Below, one piece after another: positions 18,032 through 26,771 of a stretch of DNA of 64,000 bases. This stretch comes from Bryobacterales bacterium (GTDB lineage: Bacteria > Acidobacteriota > Terriglobia > Bryobacterales > Bryobacteraceae): the NCBI GenBank assembly GCA_016713735.1, contig JADJOP010000015.1:62001-126000 (forward strand), read 5' to 3'. Position 1 is the stretch's first letter. Each line of letters begins with the position of its first letter. The translations under genes and the position numbers were made by a program. Below the pieces are notes generated by a model. It was not told the origin of the DNA. It saw only the letters and a program-made list of their open reading frames with translations, and did no database searches.

Positions 18032-18610
18032 CTAATTCGACGAGCGCCGCAGCCGCCACATCTCCTCGGCCGTCATCTGCTTCGCGCTGATTCGCAGCCC
18101 CTCGAAACGCAGCCCCACGTGCGCGCCACGTTCTTTGAGAGGCCCGCGCAGCCGGTCAGCCCAACCGGGCAGATCGCTCAGGAAATTCATCACCCCAGCC
18201 TCGGCCACCGCGGCCTCCCCGTCGGCTGCCATCACCCTCTGCAGAAACGCCCCGGCCGTCTTTGCGCATTCCTCTCCGGCCTGTTGCTTGGCCGGGCCCA
18301 CGCCGGAAAACGGCAGGTTCTCCCGGAACCGGACCGCGTCGGCCACCGTGCACGCGCACTCAGCCGCTAGCTCCAGCGGCTCGGTGCCCCGCGGCTCAAT
18401 CGGGACCGGGATGTGCAACGGGAATGCCGTCGACGGGAAGTACGTCAACCGGTCCATGAACGGCAGAATCACCATCAGCCCCGGCCCGCGCACAACGGGA
18501 ACCAAGCGCCCCAGCCGCTCCACCAGGCCCACCATGTCCTTGGGCACCACGCGCACGCTGGCCGCGAGGAACGGGATCAGAATCACCAGCAACAACGCGG
18601 CAATCAGCAT
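18032..18610 (-). CDS. Divergent stomatin/band-7-like membrane protein
   Basis: 192 residues. An N-terminal membrane segment (MLIAALLLVILIPFLAA) is followed by an SPFH-type opening (VRVVPKDMVGLVERLGRLVP, then RGPGLMVILPFMDRLTYFPS) very similar to slipins. After about residue 80 the usual SPFH strand and helical region is replaced by a short Cys-containing section (LAAECACTVADAVRF) and an unrelated C-terminus. It therefore looks like a shortened or remodelled family member. It is 12 bp downstream of the DedA gene on the same strand and may be co-transcribed with it. Role unknown; probably membrane organisation. Confidence 0.65.
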   Translation of the reverse strand: MLIAALLLVILIPFLAASVRVVPKDMVGLVERLGRLVPVVRGPGLMVILPFMDRLTYFPSTAFPLHIPVPIEPRGTEPLELAAECACTVADAVRFRENLPFSGVGPAKQQAGEECAKTAGAFLQRVMAADGEAAVAEAGVMNFLSDLPGWADRLRGPLKERGAHVGLRFEGLRISAKQMTAEEMWRLRRSSN

Positions 18611-18622
18611 CGCCGCAGTGTA

Positions 18623-19267
18623 TCAGGCCCTTCGGTGCGCTTTCCAGAACTCGAGCAATACCGGCAGTACGCTCACAAAGATGATCCCCAAAATCACCTT
18701 CTCAAAATGGGCCCGCACCGGCGCCCACTCGCCGAGAAAGTAGCCCAGCATCGTCAGCAAAAACACCCACCCGATGCCGCCGAACACATTGAACATCAGG
18801 AAGCGCCCGTAGTTCATCCCCGCCACGCCGGCCACGAAGGGCGCAAACGTGCGGATGATCGGCACAAACCGCGCGTAGATGATCGTCTTGCCGCCGTGCT
18901 TGTCGTAGAAGGCCTGCGTGCGGTGCAGATACTCCTGCTTGAAGAAGCGCGAATCCGGCCGGTTGAAGATCGCCGGTCCGGTGTGACGCCCGAGATGGAA
19001 GCCTACCCCGTCGCCGATGATCGCCGCCGCCATCAGCACAATGTTGATCAGGACGATGTTCAACTGCCCCGCGCCGGCCACCACGCCCACCGTGAACAGC
19101 AGCGAATCCCCCGGCAGGAAGAAGCCCACCAGCAGGCCCGTCTCGGCGAACACGATGCCGATCAGCACGGCGTAACCCAGCCAGCCGCTGAGCACTGTTG
19201 TTAGCAGCGCAATCAACCGTTCCGGATTGGTGAACGAACGAAGTAAGTCGAGCGCGGAATCAAGCAT
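18623..19267 (-). CDS. DedA-family membrane protein
   Basis: 214 residues. The family features are FAETGLLVGFFLPGDSLLF near residue 40, the reentrant-helix motif YARFVPIIRTFAPFVAGVAG, and several membrane helices (LIGIVFAE, IVLMAAAIIGDGVGFHLGR, WVFLLTMLGYFLGEW). DedA proteins act in membrane homeostasis and undecaprenyl-phosphate or phospholipid flipping. It is followed on the same strand by the stomatin-like gene and preceded, 16 bp away, by the PpiD-like gene, so a three-gene envelope operon is plausible. Confidence 0.9.
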   Translation of the reverse strand: MLDSALDLLRSFTNPERLIALLTTVLSGWLGYAVLIGIVFAETGLLVGFFLPGDSLLFTVGVVAGAGQLNIVLINIVLMAAAIIGDGVGFHLGRHTGPAIFNRPDSRFFKQEYLHRTQAFYDKHGGKTIIYARFVPIIRTFAPFVAGVAGMNYGRFLMFNVFGGIGWVFLLTMLGYFLGEWAPVRAHFEKVILGIIFVSVLPVLLEFWKAHRRA

Positions 19268-19283
19268 GAGGATGAGCGTGGGC

Positions 19284-21212
19284 CTAGGCCGCGCCGTAGG
19301 CCGCCAGCAACCGCTTCATCGCCTCTTCGCTCACTTTGATCTTGCCCTGCTTGGTGAGCGCCTGCACCAGGCCATCCTCAAACAGTTCGCGCCGCGCCTG
19401 CGACTTCTGCCCGCGCAGCGTCGTCACGATCGTCTCGCGCTGCAACGGCAACTCCGCCATGTCGGCTTCCTTGCGCCCGGCCATCTGGTAAAAGAACGTC
19501 CGCTGCGCCACCCGGTACGGACCCACCGTGAAGCCCACCGGATGCGTGAACAACACCTCGCCGAAGATCATCGGGCTGCCCACGCCGGCAATCTCGCCCG
19601 TGCGCGCAACGTCGCCCGATTCGATCACCTTCAGCCCCATCGCCTTGGCCGTCTTCACCACGTCCTTGTTGTTCTCGGCCAGCTTCTTCTCAAACTCGCG
19701 CATCTTCTGCTCGGCCATCACGGCCGCCTTCTGCTCCTTGAGCATCGTCTGGATCTGCGACTCCACTTCGGAAAACTTCGACGGCTGCGCCGGGAAGATC
19801 GTGTTCACCACGCCCACCACCAAACGGTTGCCCGGCACCTGCACCACGTCGGTCACGCCGCCCACCGGCGCGCCGTAGATGACCGCGTCAAACTGCTGCT
19901 GCAGCCCGATCACCGGCAGCGGATCGCCCGGCCCGGCGCGCTCCACGCGGGCAAACGTCAGGCCCAGCTTCTGGGCAATGGCCTCGGCCTGCTTGGGCGT
20001 CTTGAGCAACTCCGCCCGCGCCTGGTCGGCCAGCGCCGGCATGCGCTCAAACAACTGCCGCCGCTTCACTTCCAACCCCAGGTCCGCTTTCACCTCGTCA
20101 AAGCTCTTCACCTTGCCGGCTTCGCGCTCCATCGTCTGGATGATGTGGAACCCGAACTCGGTCTCCACCAGCCCGCTCAGCTCTTTCGGCTTCAGCGAAA
20201 ACGCCGTCTTTTCGAAGTTCGGCACCGTCTGGCCCTTCACCACCCAGTCCAGATCGCCGCCGCGGTCCTTCGAGCCGGGGTCGTCGGAATTCTTCTTGGC
20301 CAACTCGGCGAAATCCGCCCCGCCCTTCAACTGCTGCAACAAATCCTCGGCCTTCTTTTTTGCCGCCGCCTTTTCGGCAGCGTCCATGGCCTTTACCAGA
20401 ATGTGCCGCACCTTCACGCGCTCTTCCGATTGCCACCGCGCCGGCTGCTCGTTGTAGGCCTGCCGCAGCGCCGCCTCGCTCACCGGAATCGATTCGCCGA
20501 GCTTCACCTCATCCACCACAATCAGGTCAAACGCCCGCTTCGGTTGCGTCATGAACCGCGCCTGGTTCTTGTTGTAGAAGTCTTCCAGCTCGGCCTTCGG
20601 CACCGACACCTGCGACAGGAACACGCTCGGCGCAAACTCCACCACGTTGATGTTCACCTTCGCGTTGCGCCGCTTGAACTCGGCCTCTACCTCGCCCGGG
20701 CTCACCACTTCGCCTTCAAACGCCACCGCCTGCAGTTTGCGCAGCACAATCTGCTTGCGCACGTTCGCCTCGAACTCCTGCACCGACATCCCGTTGGATT
20801 CCAGGAAGCTCTTGTACACCTGCCCGCCGACGAACTTGCCCTCGGGGAACATCTGCGGCAACAGTCCGCGGATGGTGTCCACCACCTCGGCGTCGGTCGC
20901 CGTCAGCCCCATCCGCTGCGCCTCATACATCGTGGCGAACTCGGCCACCAACTGGTTCACCATCTGCGGCAGCATGTACTTCACCGAGTCGTTGGACAGC
21001 TTGCCCTCGCGCATCTGGATCGAGATCGAGCGGTGAATCTGCGCCGAGGTCAGCTCGGTGTCGCCAATCGTCGCCAGCACATCGCGATTCGGGTTGCTCG
21101 GCGTGCCGAAGCCCGGTATCAGCGTCACAACCATCGAAAGCGCCACCAGCGACAACAAGCCGCCAAGCAAGTAGCGCACAGACTTCGTACGGGAGCGGAA
21201 AAGGTCAAACAT
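19284..21212 (-). CDS. PpiD-like peptidyl-prolyl isomerase/periplasmic foldase
   Basis: 642 residues. A short cytoplasmic N-terminus and one membrane helix (YLLGGLLSLVALSMVVTLIP) are followed by a SurA_N-type chaperone region (about 40-230). A parvulin domain lies at about 265-370: RVKVRHILVKAMD, GADFAELAKKNSDDPGSKDR, GGDLDWVVKGQTVPNFEKTA and TEFGFHIIQTME. This is the PpiD/SurA arrangement, with the anchored form indicating PpiD. It assists folding of exported and outer-membrane proteins at the inner-membrane surface. That fits the outer-membrane assembly operon encoded further upstream on the same strand (22.1-29.7 kb). Confidence 0.9.
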   Translation of the reverse strand: MFDLFRSRTKSVRYLLGGLLSLVALSMVVTLIPGFGTPSNPNRDVLATIGDTELTSAQIHRSISIQMREGKLSNDSVKYMLPQMVNQLVAEFATMYEAQRMGLTATDAEVVDTIRGLLPQMFPEGKFVGGQVYKSFLESNGMSVQEFEANVRKQIVLRKLQAVAFEGEVVSPGEVEAEFKRRNAKVNINVVEFAPSVFLSQVSVPKAELEDFYNKNQARFMTQPKRAFDLIVVDEVKLGESIPVSEAALRQAYNEQPARWQSEERVKVRHILVKAMDAAEKAAAKKKAEDLLQQLKGGADFAELAKKNSDDPGSKDRGGDLDWVVKGQTVPNFEKTAFSLKPKELSGLVETEFGFHIIQTMEREAGKVKSFDEVKADLGLEVKRRQLFERMPALADQARAELLKTPKQAEAIAQKLGLTFARVERAGPGDPLPVIGLQQQFDAVIYGAPVGGVTDVVQVPGNRLVVGVVNTIFPAQPSKFSEVESQIQTMLKEQKAAVMAEQKMREFEKKLAENNKDVVKTAKAMGLKVIESGDVARTGEIAGVGSPMIFGEVLFTHPVGFTVGPYRVAQRTFFYQMAGRKEADMAELPLQRETIVTTLRGQKSQARRELFEDGLVQALTKQGKIKVSEEAMKRLLAAYGAA

Positions 21213-21263
21213 GGGGTGTGGATCCTGCCAGATTGGGGAAAATCGAACCTATAGTATAGCGAA

Positions 21264-21560
21264 TCACTCGCTCAAGGCGCGCGCCAGGGCCGCTTCCAGG
21301 GCCTCCTGCCCCAGCGTCGTCGAGATAAACATCTCCTGCCGCGCCCCCGCCGCCAGGGCGATCGCCTTCCACCCGTTGGTCACCGGCACCGTCACCCGGA
21401 TCTGCACCTTCCCCTTGGCATCCCGCACCTTGCGGATCACCCCCGGCACAATCGAGCGGATCTCCGGCGTGGCTTCCAACAGCCGTACCAGCACCGGCCG
21501 CAGCCCGTCAATAATCGAGTGCTCAATCTTGAGCCGGTCCTGATGTGCCCGCAGTTTCAT
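21264..21560 (-). CDS. DUF2103-like small protein
   Basis: 98 residues. The line IEHSIIDGLRPVLVRLLEAT, then IVPGVIRKVRDAKGKVQIRV and ISTTLGQEALEAALARAL, resembles the DUF2103 family, annotated elsewhere as predicted metal-binding. The His in EHS is conserved there as I recall it. No signal peptide or membrane segment is present, so it is probably cytoplasmic. It lies 51 bp upstream of the PpiD-like gene on the same strand. Biochemical function unknown. Confidence 0.65.
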   Translation of the reverse strand: MKLRAHQDRLKIEHSIIDGLRPVLVRLLEATPEIRSIVPGVIRKVRDAKGKVQIRVTVPVTNGWKAIALAAGARQEMFISTTLGQEALEAALARALSE

Positions 21561-21675
21561 GACCTACGCCTTATTCCGCAACCTCATCGCCGAACCCTCG
21601 CCCGCTAATCGAGCCTACCATCGGCCGCCAGTTCATCTGCCAACTGCTCTCTGAGCGCTATGCCAGAATGAAGTC

Positions 21676-21885
21676 GTGACGAACTTCGCCGTCGTGATCC
21701 ACGAGGAGCCGGAGGGGGGCTACTGGGCTGAAGTGCCCGCACTTCCGGGCTGCTACACACAAGGCGACACCATGCCCGAACTCCTGGACAACGTCCGCGA
21801 CGCCATCGCCGGAGTCCTCGATGTGATGCGGGAACAGGGGCGTGAACCCGAATCGAACGTCCAGATCCTGGACGTCGCGGTGTGA
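21676..21885 (+). CDS. hicB: HicB-like antitoxin
   Basis: 69 residues, GTG start. The sequence (FAVVIHEEPEGGYWAEVPAL, PGCYTQGDTMPELLDNVRDA) is the partial RNase-H fold of HicB antitoxins, in the short form without a separate DNA-binding helix-turn-helix or ribbon-helix-helix tail. It should neutralise the HicA-like RNase encoded next, with which it overlaps by four bases (GTGA). The order antitoxin-then-toxin is the reverse of the classical hicAB arrangement but is known in other genomes. Confidence 0.9.
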   Translation: MTNFAVVIHEEPEGGYWAEVPALPGCYTQGDTMPELLDNVRDAIAGVLDVMREQGREPESNVQILDVAV

Positions 21886-22079
21886 AGCCGGTCACAGGCC
21901 CCGCACTCTGCCGCTTGCTCGAAGCGGCTGGCTGGCAACTCCAGCGGATCTCCGGCAGCCACCACATCTACACCAAGACCGGAGAGCGCAAGATCCTCTC
22001 CGTGCCCGTCCACGGCAAAGCCGGCCTGAAACCTGGCCTCGCCAGCCGCCTCGCCCGCGACGCAAACCTCCGCTGGTAG
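21882..22079 (+). CDS. hicA: HicA-like mRNA interferase toxin
   Basis: 65 residues, GTG start at 21882 inside the antitoxin stop. It shows the double-stranded-RNA-binding-like HicA fold: ALCRLLEAAGWQLQRISGSH, HIYTKTGERKILSVPVHGKA, then LKPGLASRLARDANL. The conserved active-site His lies in GSHHIYTK. HicA cleaves mRNA and halts growth until HicB rebinds. The pair is a two-gene module inserted between DUF2103 and the convergent TamB-like gene, the stop being 20 bp from the TamB-like stop. Confidence 0.9.
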   Translation: MKPVTGPALCRLLEAAGWQLQRISGSHHIYTKTGERKILSVPVHGKAGLKPGLASRLARDANLRW

Positions 22080-22098
22080 AGTTCGAACTCCGCCCCCC

Positions 22099-25000
22099 TC
22101 ACTTAAACCGCTTCCGGTACTGAAAATCAATCCCGAAAATCCCGTTCTCGTCCCGCACCGCCAGCACCGAAAAGTCGCGCGAAAAGTCCCACTGCAGCCG
22201 CACAATCTGGTTCTGCGTGCGGTTCAGGTTGGTGATGTAGGTCACCGTGATCTCGCGCGAGAGCTGCTGCTCGATGGTCAGGCGCGCCTGCGGGGTGTTC
22301 GTAATCGTATTCAATTCCGGGTCGATCTTGATGCGCGACACGCCGAAGAACCGCTGCAGCCGGTTGTTGATCGGCCCGCTCAGCGGCGCCGAAATGGCCG
22401 CGCCCAACAGCGAGTTGCCGCCCGATTGCAGCAGCCCGCCGCCCTGGTTCGACGGGCTCCCCGCCGTCGTCGCCGAGGCCGGCGCGCGGCCCACCGTCAG
22501 CAGCGCCACGATTTCGTTGGATTGCAGCGGCGGGTCTGACCGGTAGCTGATGTTCAGCTTGTCGGGCGGCCCCGAGAGGTTGATCGTCACGGTGATACCG
22601 CGAGCCCGCGTCTCCAGGTCGAGGTTCACCACCGGCTCCACTTTCACCGGGTTGAAGAAGGAGATCTCGCCCCGCGTGATCAGATACTGGTTGCCGAAGA
22701 ACTGAATTTCGCCCTCGTTCACCGAGACCCGCCCCAACACGGTCGGCCGCGCCGCCGTGCCGCGCAACCGCAAATCGGCCTCCGGCTGGATGTCGCGCGT
22801 GAGCGAGGTCTGCAACTCGGCGTCGGGGCTCGTTTCGATCTTCACGTCCAACTGCATCCCGCGCAGCGCCCGGTTCTGAATCGGGTCGGCCGGCGCCGAG
22901 CGCGCCGCCTCGGCCAGGATGCTGCCCAAATCCGTCTTCGGGTTCAGGCCCAGCCGGTTCACCACCACCGTGCCCGAGAGCAGGCTCTGCGCCGATGTCC
23001 CCGTCAAGTTCAACTCCCCGTCAAACGTCGTCGACACCGCCTCCGGATACCGCACGCGCACGCGCTCAGCCTTCGCATTCAGCCGGTAGATCAACTGGTT
23101 GCCCGTGAACCCCACAAACCCGCCCAGCGTCAACTCGCCTCCGCCCGTCACGGCCGAAAATTTCTCGATCGTGGCCCGCGTGCGGTCAAACCGCACCGAG
23201 CCGTTCACCTTCTCCAGCCCGTTCGGCACCCCGCGCAGGTAGAACGACGCGGCCTGCAAGCCCATCGTTCCGAACACCTGCGGCCGTTCAAACCCGCCGC
23301 GAATCTGCACGTCCACCTGCGCCTGCCCGGCCGCCAGCAGATCCGGCTCCAGCATGGAGAGCGCCGGCAGATTCATCCGCCCCAGAATGCTCAGGTTCAA
23401 CGGCGTCCGCCCGCGCACCCCCACCGAACCGTTCACTTGAATATCGGTCCCTTCGCCCACCATCCGCGCCGTGGTCAGCTTCACGCCGTCCTTGTCGATA
23501 AAGGCCAGCAGCGGACCGCTATTACGCAGCGCAAACCGGTTCGCCTCGGCCGTCCGGCCCGGATCGTCGCGCAGCAGCGGCCGCAGCTCGGCCCGCGTCA
23601 GCTTGGCGTTGGCCGTCCAGTTGGCCGGATCGAGAATCGGACCTGAAAATCCGATTTCTCCCTCAAAGAACCCGCGCGCCGGCAACTGCGTCGCCGGGTC
23701 AATCAGCCCCAGGTCCTGCAGCGTCGTCAGCGTCACGTTGCGGAAGGTGTACTGCCCCAGCCCAAAACCCGTTGACCCGAGTGACCATTCCGTCGTGCCG
23801 TCAATGTGCGCCCCGCCCAGCGTGGCCGAGGCCGTGAGCGTCACCAGTTGCTCCTTCGTGCCCACGTCGGCCACAATCTCACCCAGCGGCATGTTCTCCA
23901 CCTGCAGGTTGGGCACACTCACCCGCCCCGGATCGAACTCACCTTGGCCACGCCGTTCACCACGCGCAGGCTGCCCGCCGCGTCGGCATCCAGGTCGCCG
24001 CGGAATCCCTTCCTCACGCTCTGCAAATACTGCCACTGCTCCAGCGTGAAGTCGCGCCCCGTAATCTGGAACTCCACCGTCGCCGCGCTCCAGTCGCCCC
24101 CCGGCGCCTTCACTGAGGCGCTTCCCGACGCCCGTCCCGGCCCCGCCTCCACCGCCAGCGTGGGGATCTCCAAATACTCCCGCGCCGCCCGGTATTCCGC
24201 CTTTGCCGCCTGCACGCGTTCGCCCCAGGCGGTGATCCCCGATGCCGTCACCTCGCCCGCCACCGCCGGCGAACCGTAGGTCCCTTCCAACCGCGCTGTC
24301 GCCTCCGCCGCGCCCGTCAACGGCAATCCGCCCTGCCCCGCCAGCGCGGCCACCGCCTCCACCCGCGGCGCCGCCAGCCGGAACGACCCCGCCAACCGGC
24401 TCGCCGCCACAGGCAGCCAGTTTTCCAGTCCCAATGACCCTTCTCCGGTCAGCGTCGCTCCCGCCGCCCGCACCCGCACCGCGCGCAGCGTCACCCCGCT
24501 GGCCCGCGCCTGAAACTCGCTTTCCACATCCTCCAGCCGCCGCCCCTCCACCACCAGCGGACCGGCCTCCAACCGCCCCGCCACCGTGCCGTTGTTCGCT
24601 CCTCCATCCCAACGCCCATCGATCCTCACCTGCCCCCGGTCAAGCGTCACCGGCAATCGCGCCGGCTCCTCCTCGCTCACCATCCGCAGCGCCGGCAGCA
24701 GGTCGTCCAAATCCGACGACACCAGCGAAAACTCCATCGCCTTCCCCGGATCGCCGCGCGCAATCAGCCTCGTGTGCGCCAACTGCAGATGGCCCGCCTC
24801 CACCAGCAACAATCCCCCCGCGCTCTGGTAGCTCGCCCGCAGCGCCCCTTCCACCGCCTGCTTGCCTTCCGTCAACTCCTCCGGCGGCGACACCTGCACA
24901 TCCACACTTGCCTCAAACGCCCGCGCCGTCCCCTCCACGCGCACCGGACCCCGCACCACGCCCGCCCACACCAGCGGCACACCCGACTTCGCCGTCCGCG

Positions 25001-26127
25001 GCGGCACCGCATACAGTCTCTCCAACTCCAACCCCGCCAACTCGCCCTCCACCCGGAACCGCCCGCTCTCCAACCGCGCCATCCCCGTGAATGACCCGCC
25101 CAGCGCCGTGGCCCGCACAGCCTCCGCCGCCAGCAGACCCGGCCCCGCCCTCCACGCCGCCGTCGCCCGCCACGCCCGCAATGCGAATGCCCCGCGTCGC
25201 ATAGGCCAGCCCCTGCGCCTGCGCCGTGCCCTCAGCCTGCCAGGCCTGCCCGCCGCCCGCTGTTAAACGCCCGCGCGCCTTCACCTCGCCCACCGGCTCC
25301 ACCGGCAGCCGCAGCGGCTTGTGCAGATCGGCCACCCGCACCGTCCCCTCGCCTGTAATTGTCACTGCCGGGTGCTTCCAGTCCCGCAGCGCAAAGTCCC
25401 CCCGCACCACGCTCGCGCCCAGCCTCGCCTCGGCCCCCGTCACCGTCATCCCCGCCGCATCCAACCGCAGCGGACCGCTCACGTCAAACGTCACCGGCAC
25501 CGCCAGCGGCTCAGCCAGCCGCGACTGCTTCATCGCAAACGTCCCCGCATAGGCCCGCGCCGCCCGCTCATAGCGCAGTTGCGCCTCAAACTCCCGCGCC
25601 GTGAACTCCACGGGAACAATGCGGTCCTCATAATGCACCTCCGCCCCGCGCACCGACAGCTCCCCAATCGCCAGATCGAGCACCGTCTCCACGGGCGACT
25701 TCGTCCGCTTCCGCGCCGCCGCCGGCTCGGGAAAATTCCAACGCCCCCCGGCGTCCCGCACCAGGTGCATGCGCGGCTTCTCTAACCGCACCGCCGCCAC
25801 ATTCACCCGCTTCTCCAGGAACGACAGCACCTTCAAATCCACTTCCGCCCGCGGCGCCTCCACCAGCGGCGGCGACCCCTCCGGCTCCCGTCCATGCAGC
25901 ACGAAGCCCTCGGCCGTGGCCCGCCACAGCTTCCAATCGAACGCGAAGCTCTTCAACTCCGCCTTGCCCCCCGTGGCCTTCTCCACCTCCGCAATCGCCC
26001 GCTGCCTGATCTGCTCAGCCAGCCATTGCGAACGCAGCACCTCCCACGCCGCCCAATACCCCAACGCGCCCAGCAGCAGCAGCGCCACCAGCGAGCGTGT
26101 CCACCAGGAGCGGAGCAACTTCCTCAC
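22099..26127 (-). CDS. TamB/AsmA-like translocation and assembly protein (two compensating frameshifts)
   Basis: About 1342 residues when the frames are joined. The start is GTG 26125-26127, overlapping the SurA-like stop as GTGA, and gives one membrane anchor (WWTRSLVALLLLGALGYWAA). The body is AsmA/TamB-like beta-repeat sequence (VRIDGRWDGGANNGTVAGRL, LNLSILGRMNLPALSMLEPD), ending in a typical TamB domain with DLETRARGITVTINLSGPPD, YRSDPPLQSNEIVALLTVGR and IDFQYRKRFK at the C-terminus. The frame shifts by one base near 25185-25195 and returns near 23935-23940, so only the middle 1.25 kb is out of frame. TamB-type proteins span the periplasm and move lipids or outer-membrane proteins with an Omp85 partner, encoded two genes upstream. 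Confidence 0.85.
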
Positions 26128-26771
26128 CGGAACACCTCCTCCTGGTACGTGATCCGCACCGAATCCCGCGCCGCCTTCAACCAGTCGTCCATCGCCTGGT
26201 CCACCCGCTGCTCGGTGAGAATCGCTTCAATTTCCCCCTGCGCCTCCTGCAGCGGCGGCACCGGCACCGGAGCCTTCACGCTCTCCCATCCCGGCACATA
26301 CGAATCCCGGTAATACTCGGCCACCTCCTCCTCGCTCACCCGCACCCCCGGCCGGAAGCGGAAGTTCACAAACCGCGTCACGGTCACCTGCAGCAGCAGG
26401 TTGCGCAACAGGTCGGCCTCGCGCAGATTGTGCTTCACCAGCGCCGCCTGAAACGCCGCCGCCTCCGCATAGTGCTCGGCGCGGAACTTCTCCAGCAGCG
26501 GTTTCGCAATCTCCACCCCCGGCGGCGTGTAGCGGCTCAACTCCATCTCGCGGTGAATCAGCGCCAGCTCAATCAACTGGTTCGCCGCCGCCCGCCGCGC
26601 CCGCGGCGACACATCCAACGGCTTGCCCTCCAGAAACGCCGCCACCCGCAGATGATCGAGAATCTCGCTCTCCAGAATGGCCGCGCTCTCCACCGACACC
26701 GCCAGCCGGTCCACCACCTCGCCCCGCCCCAGCGCGGCCGCCAGCATCGCCACTGCCATCAGCCTCGTCAT
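26124..26771 (-). CDS. SurA-N-like periplasmic chaperone without a PPIase domain
   Basis: 215 residues. A signal peptide (MTRLMAVAMLAAALG) precedes a SurA-like N-terminal motif, VVDRLAVSVESAAILESEIL. Helices typical of the chaperone domain follow (AAANQLIELALIHREMELSR, VRVSEEEVAEYYRDSYV). The parvulin isomerase domain of SurA is absent and the C-terminus ends after the helical region, so a chaperone role alone is likely. It is coupled by one-base and four-base overlaps to the Omp85-like gene upstream and the TamB-like gene downstream. This suggests a dedicated chaperone for the same assembly pathway. Confidence 0.75.
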   Translation of the reverse strand: MTRLMAVAMLAAALGRGEVVDRLAVSVESAAILESEILDHLRVAAFLEGKPLDVSPRARRAAANQLIELALIHREMELSRYTPPGVEIAKPLLEKFRAEHYAEAAAFQAALVKHNLREADLLRNLLLQVTVTRFVNFRFRPGVRVSEEEVAEYYRDSYVPGWESVKAPVPVPPLQEAQGEIEAILTEQRVDQAMDDWLKAARDSVRITYQEEVFR

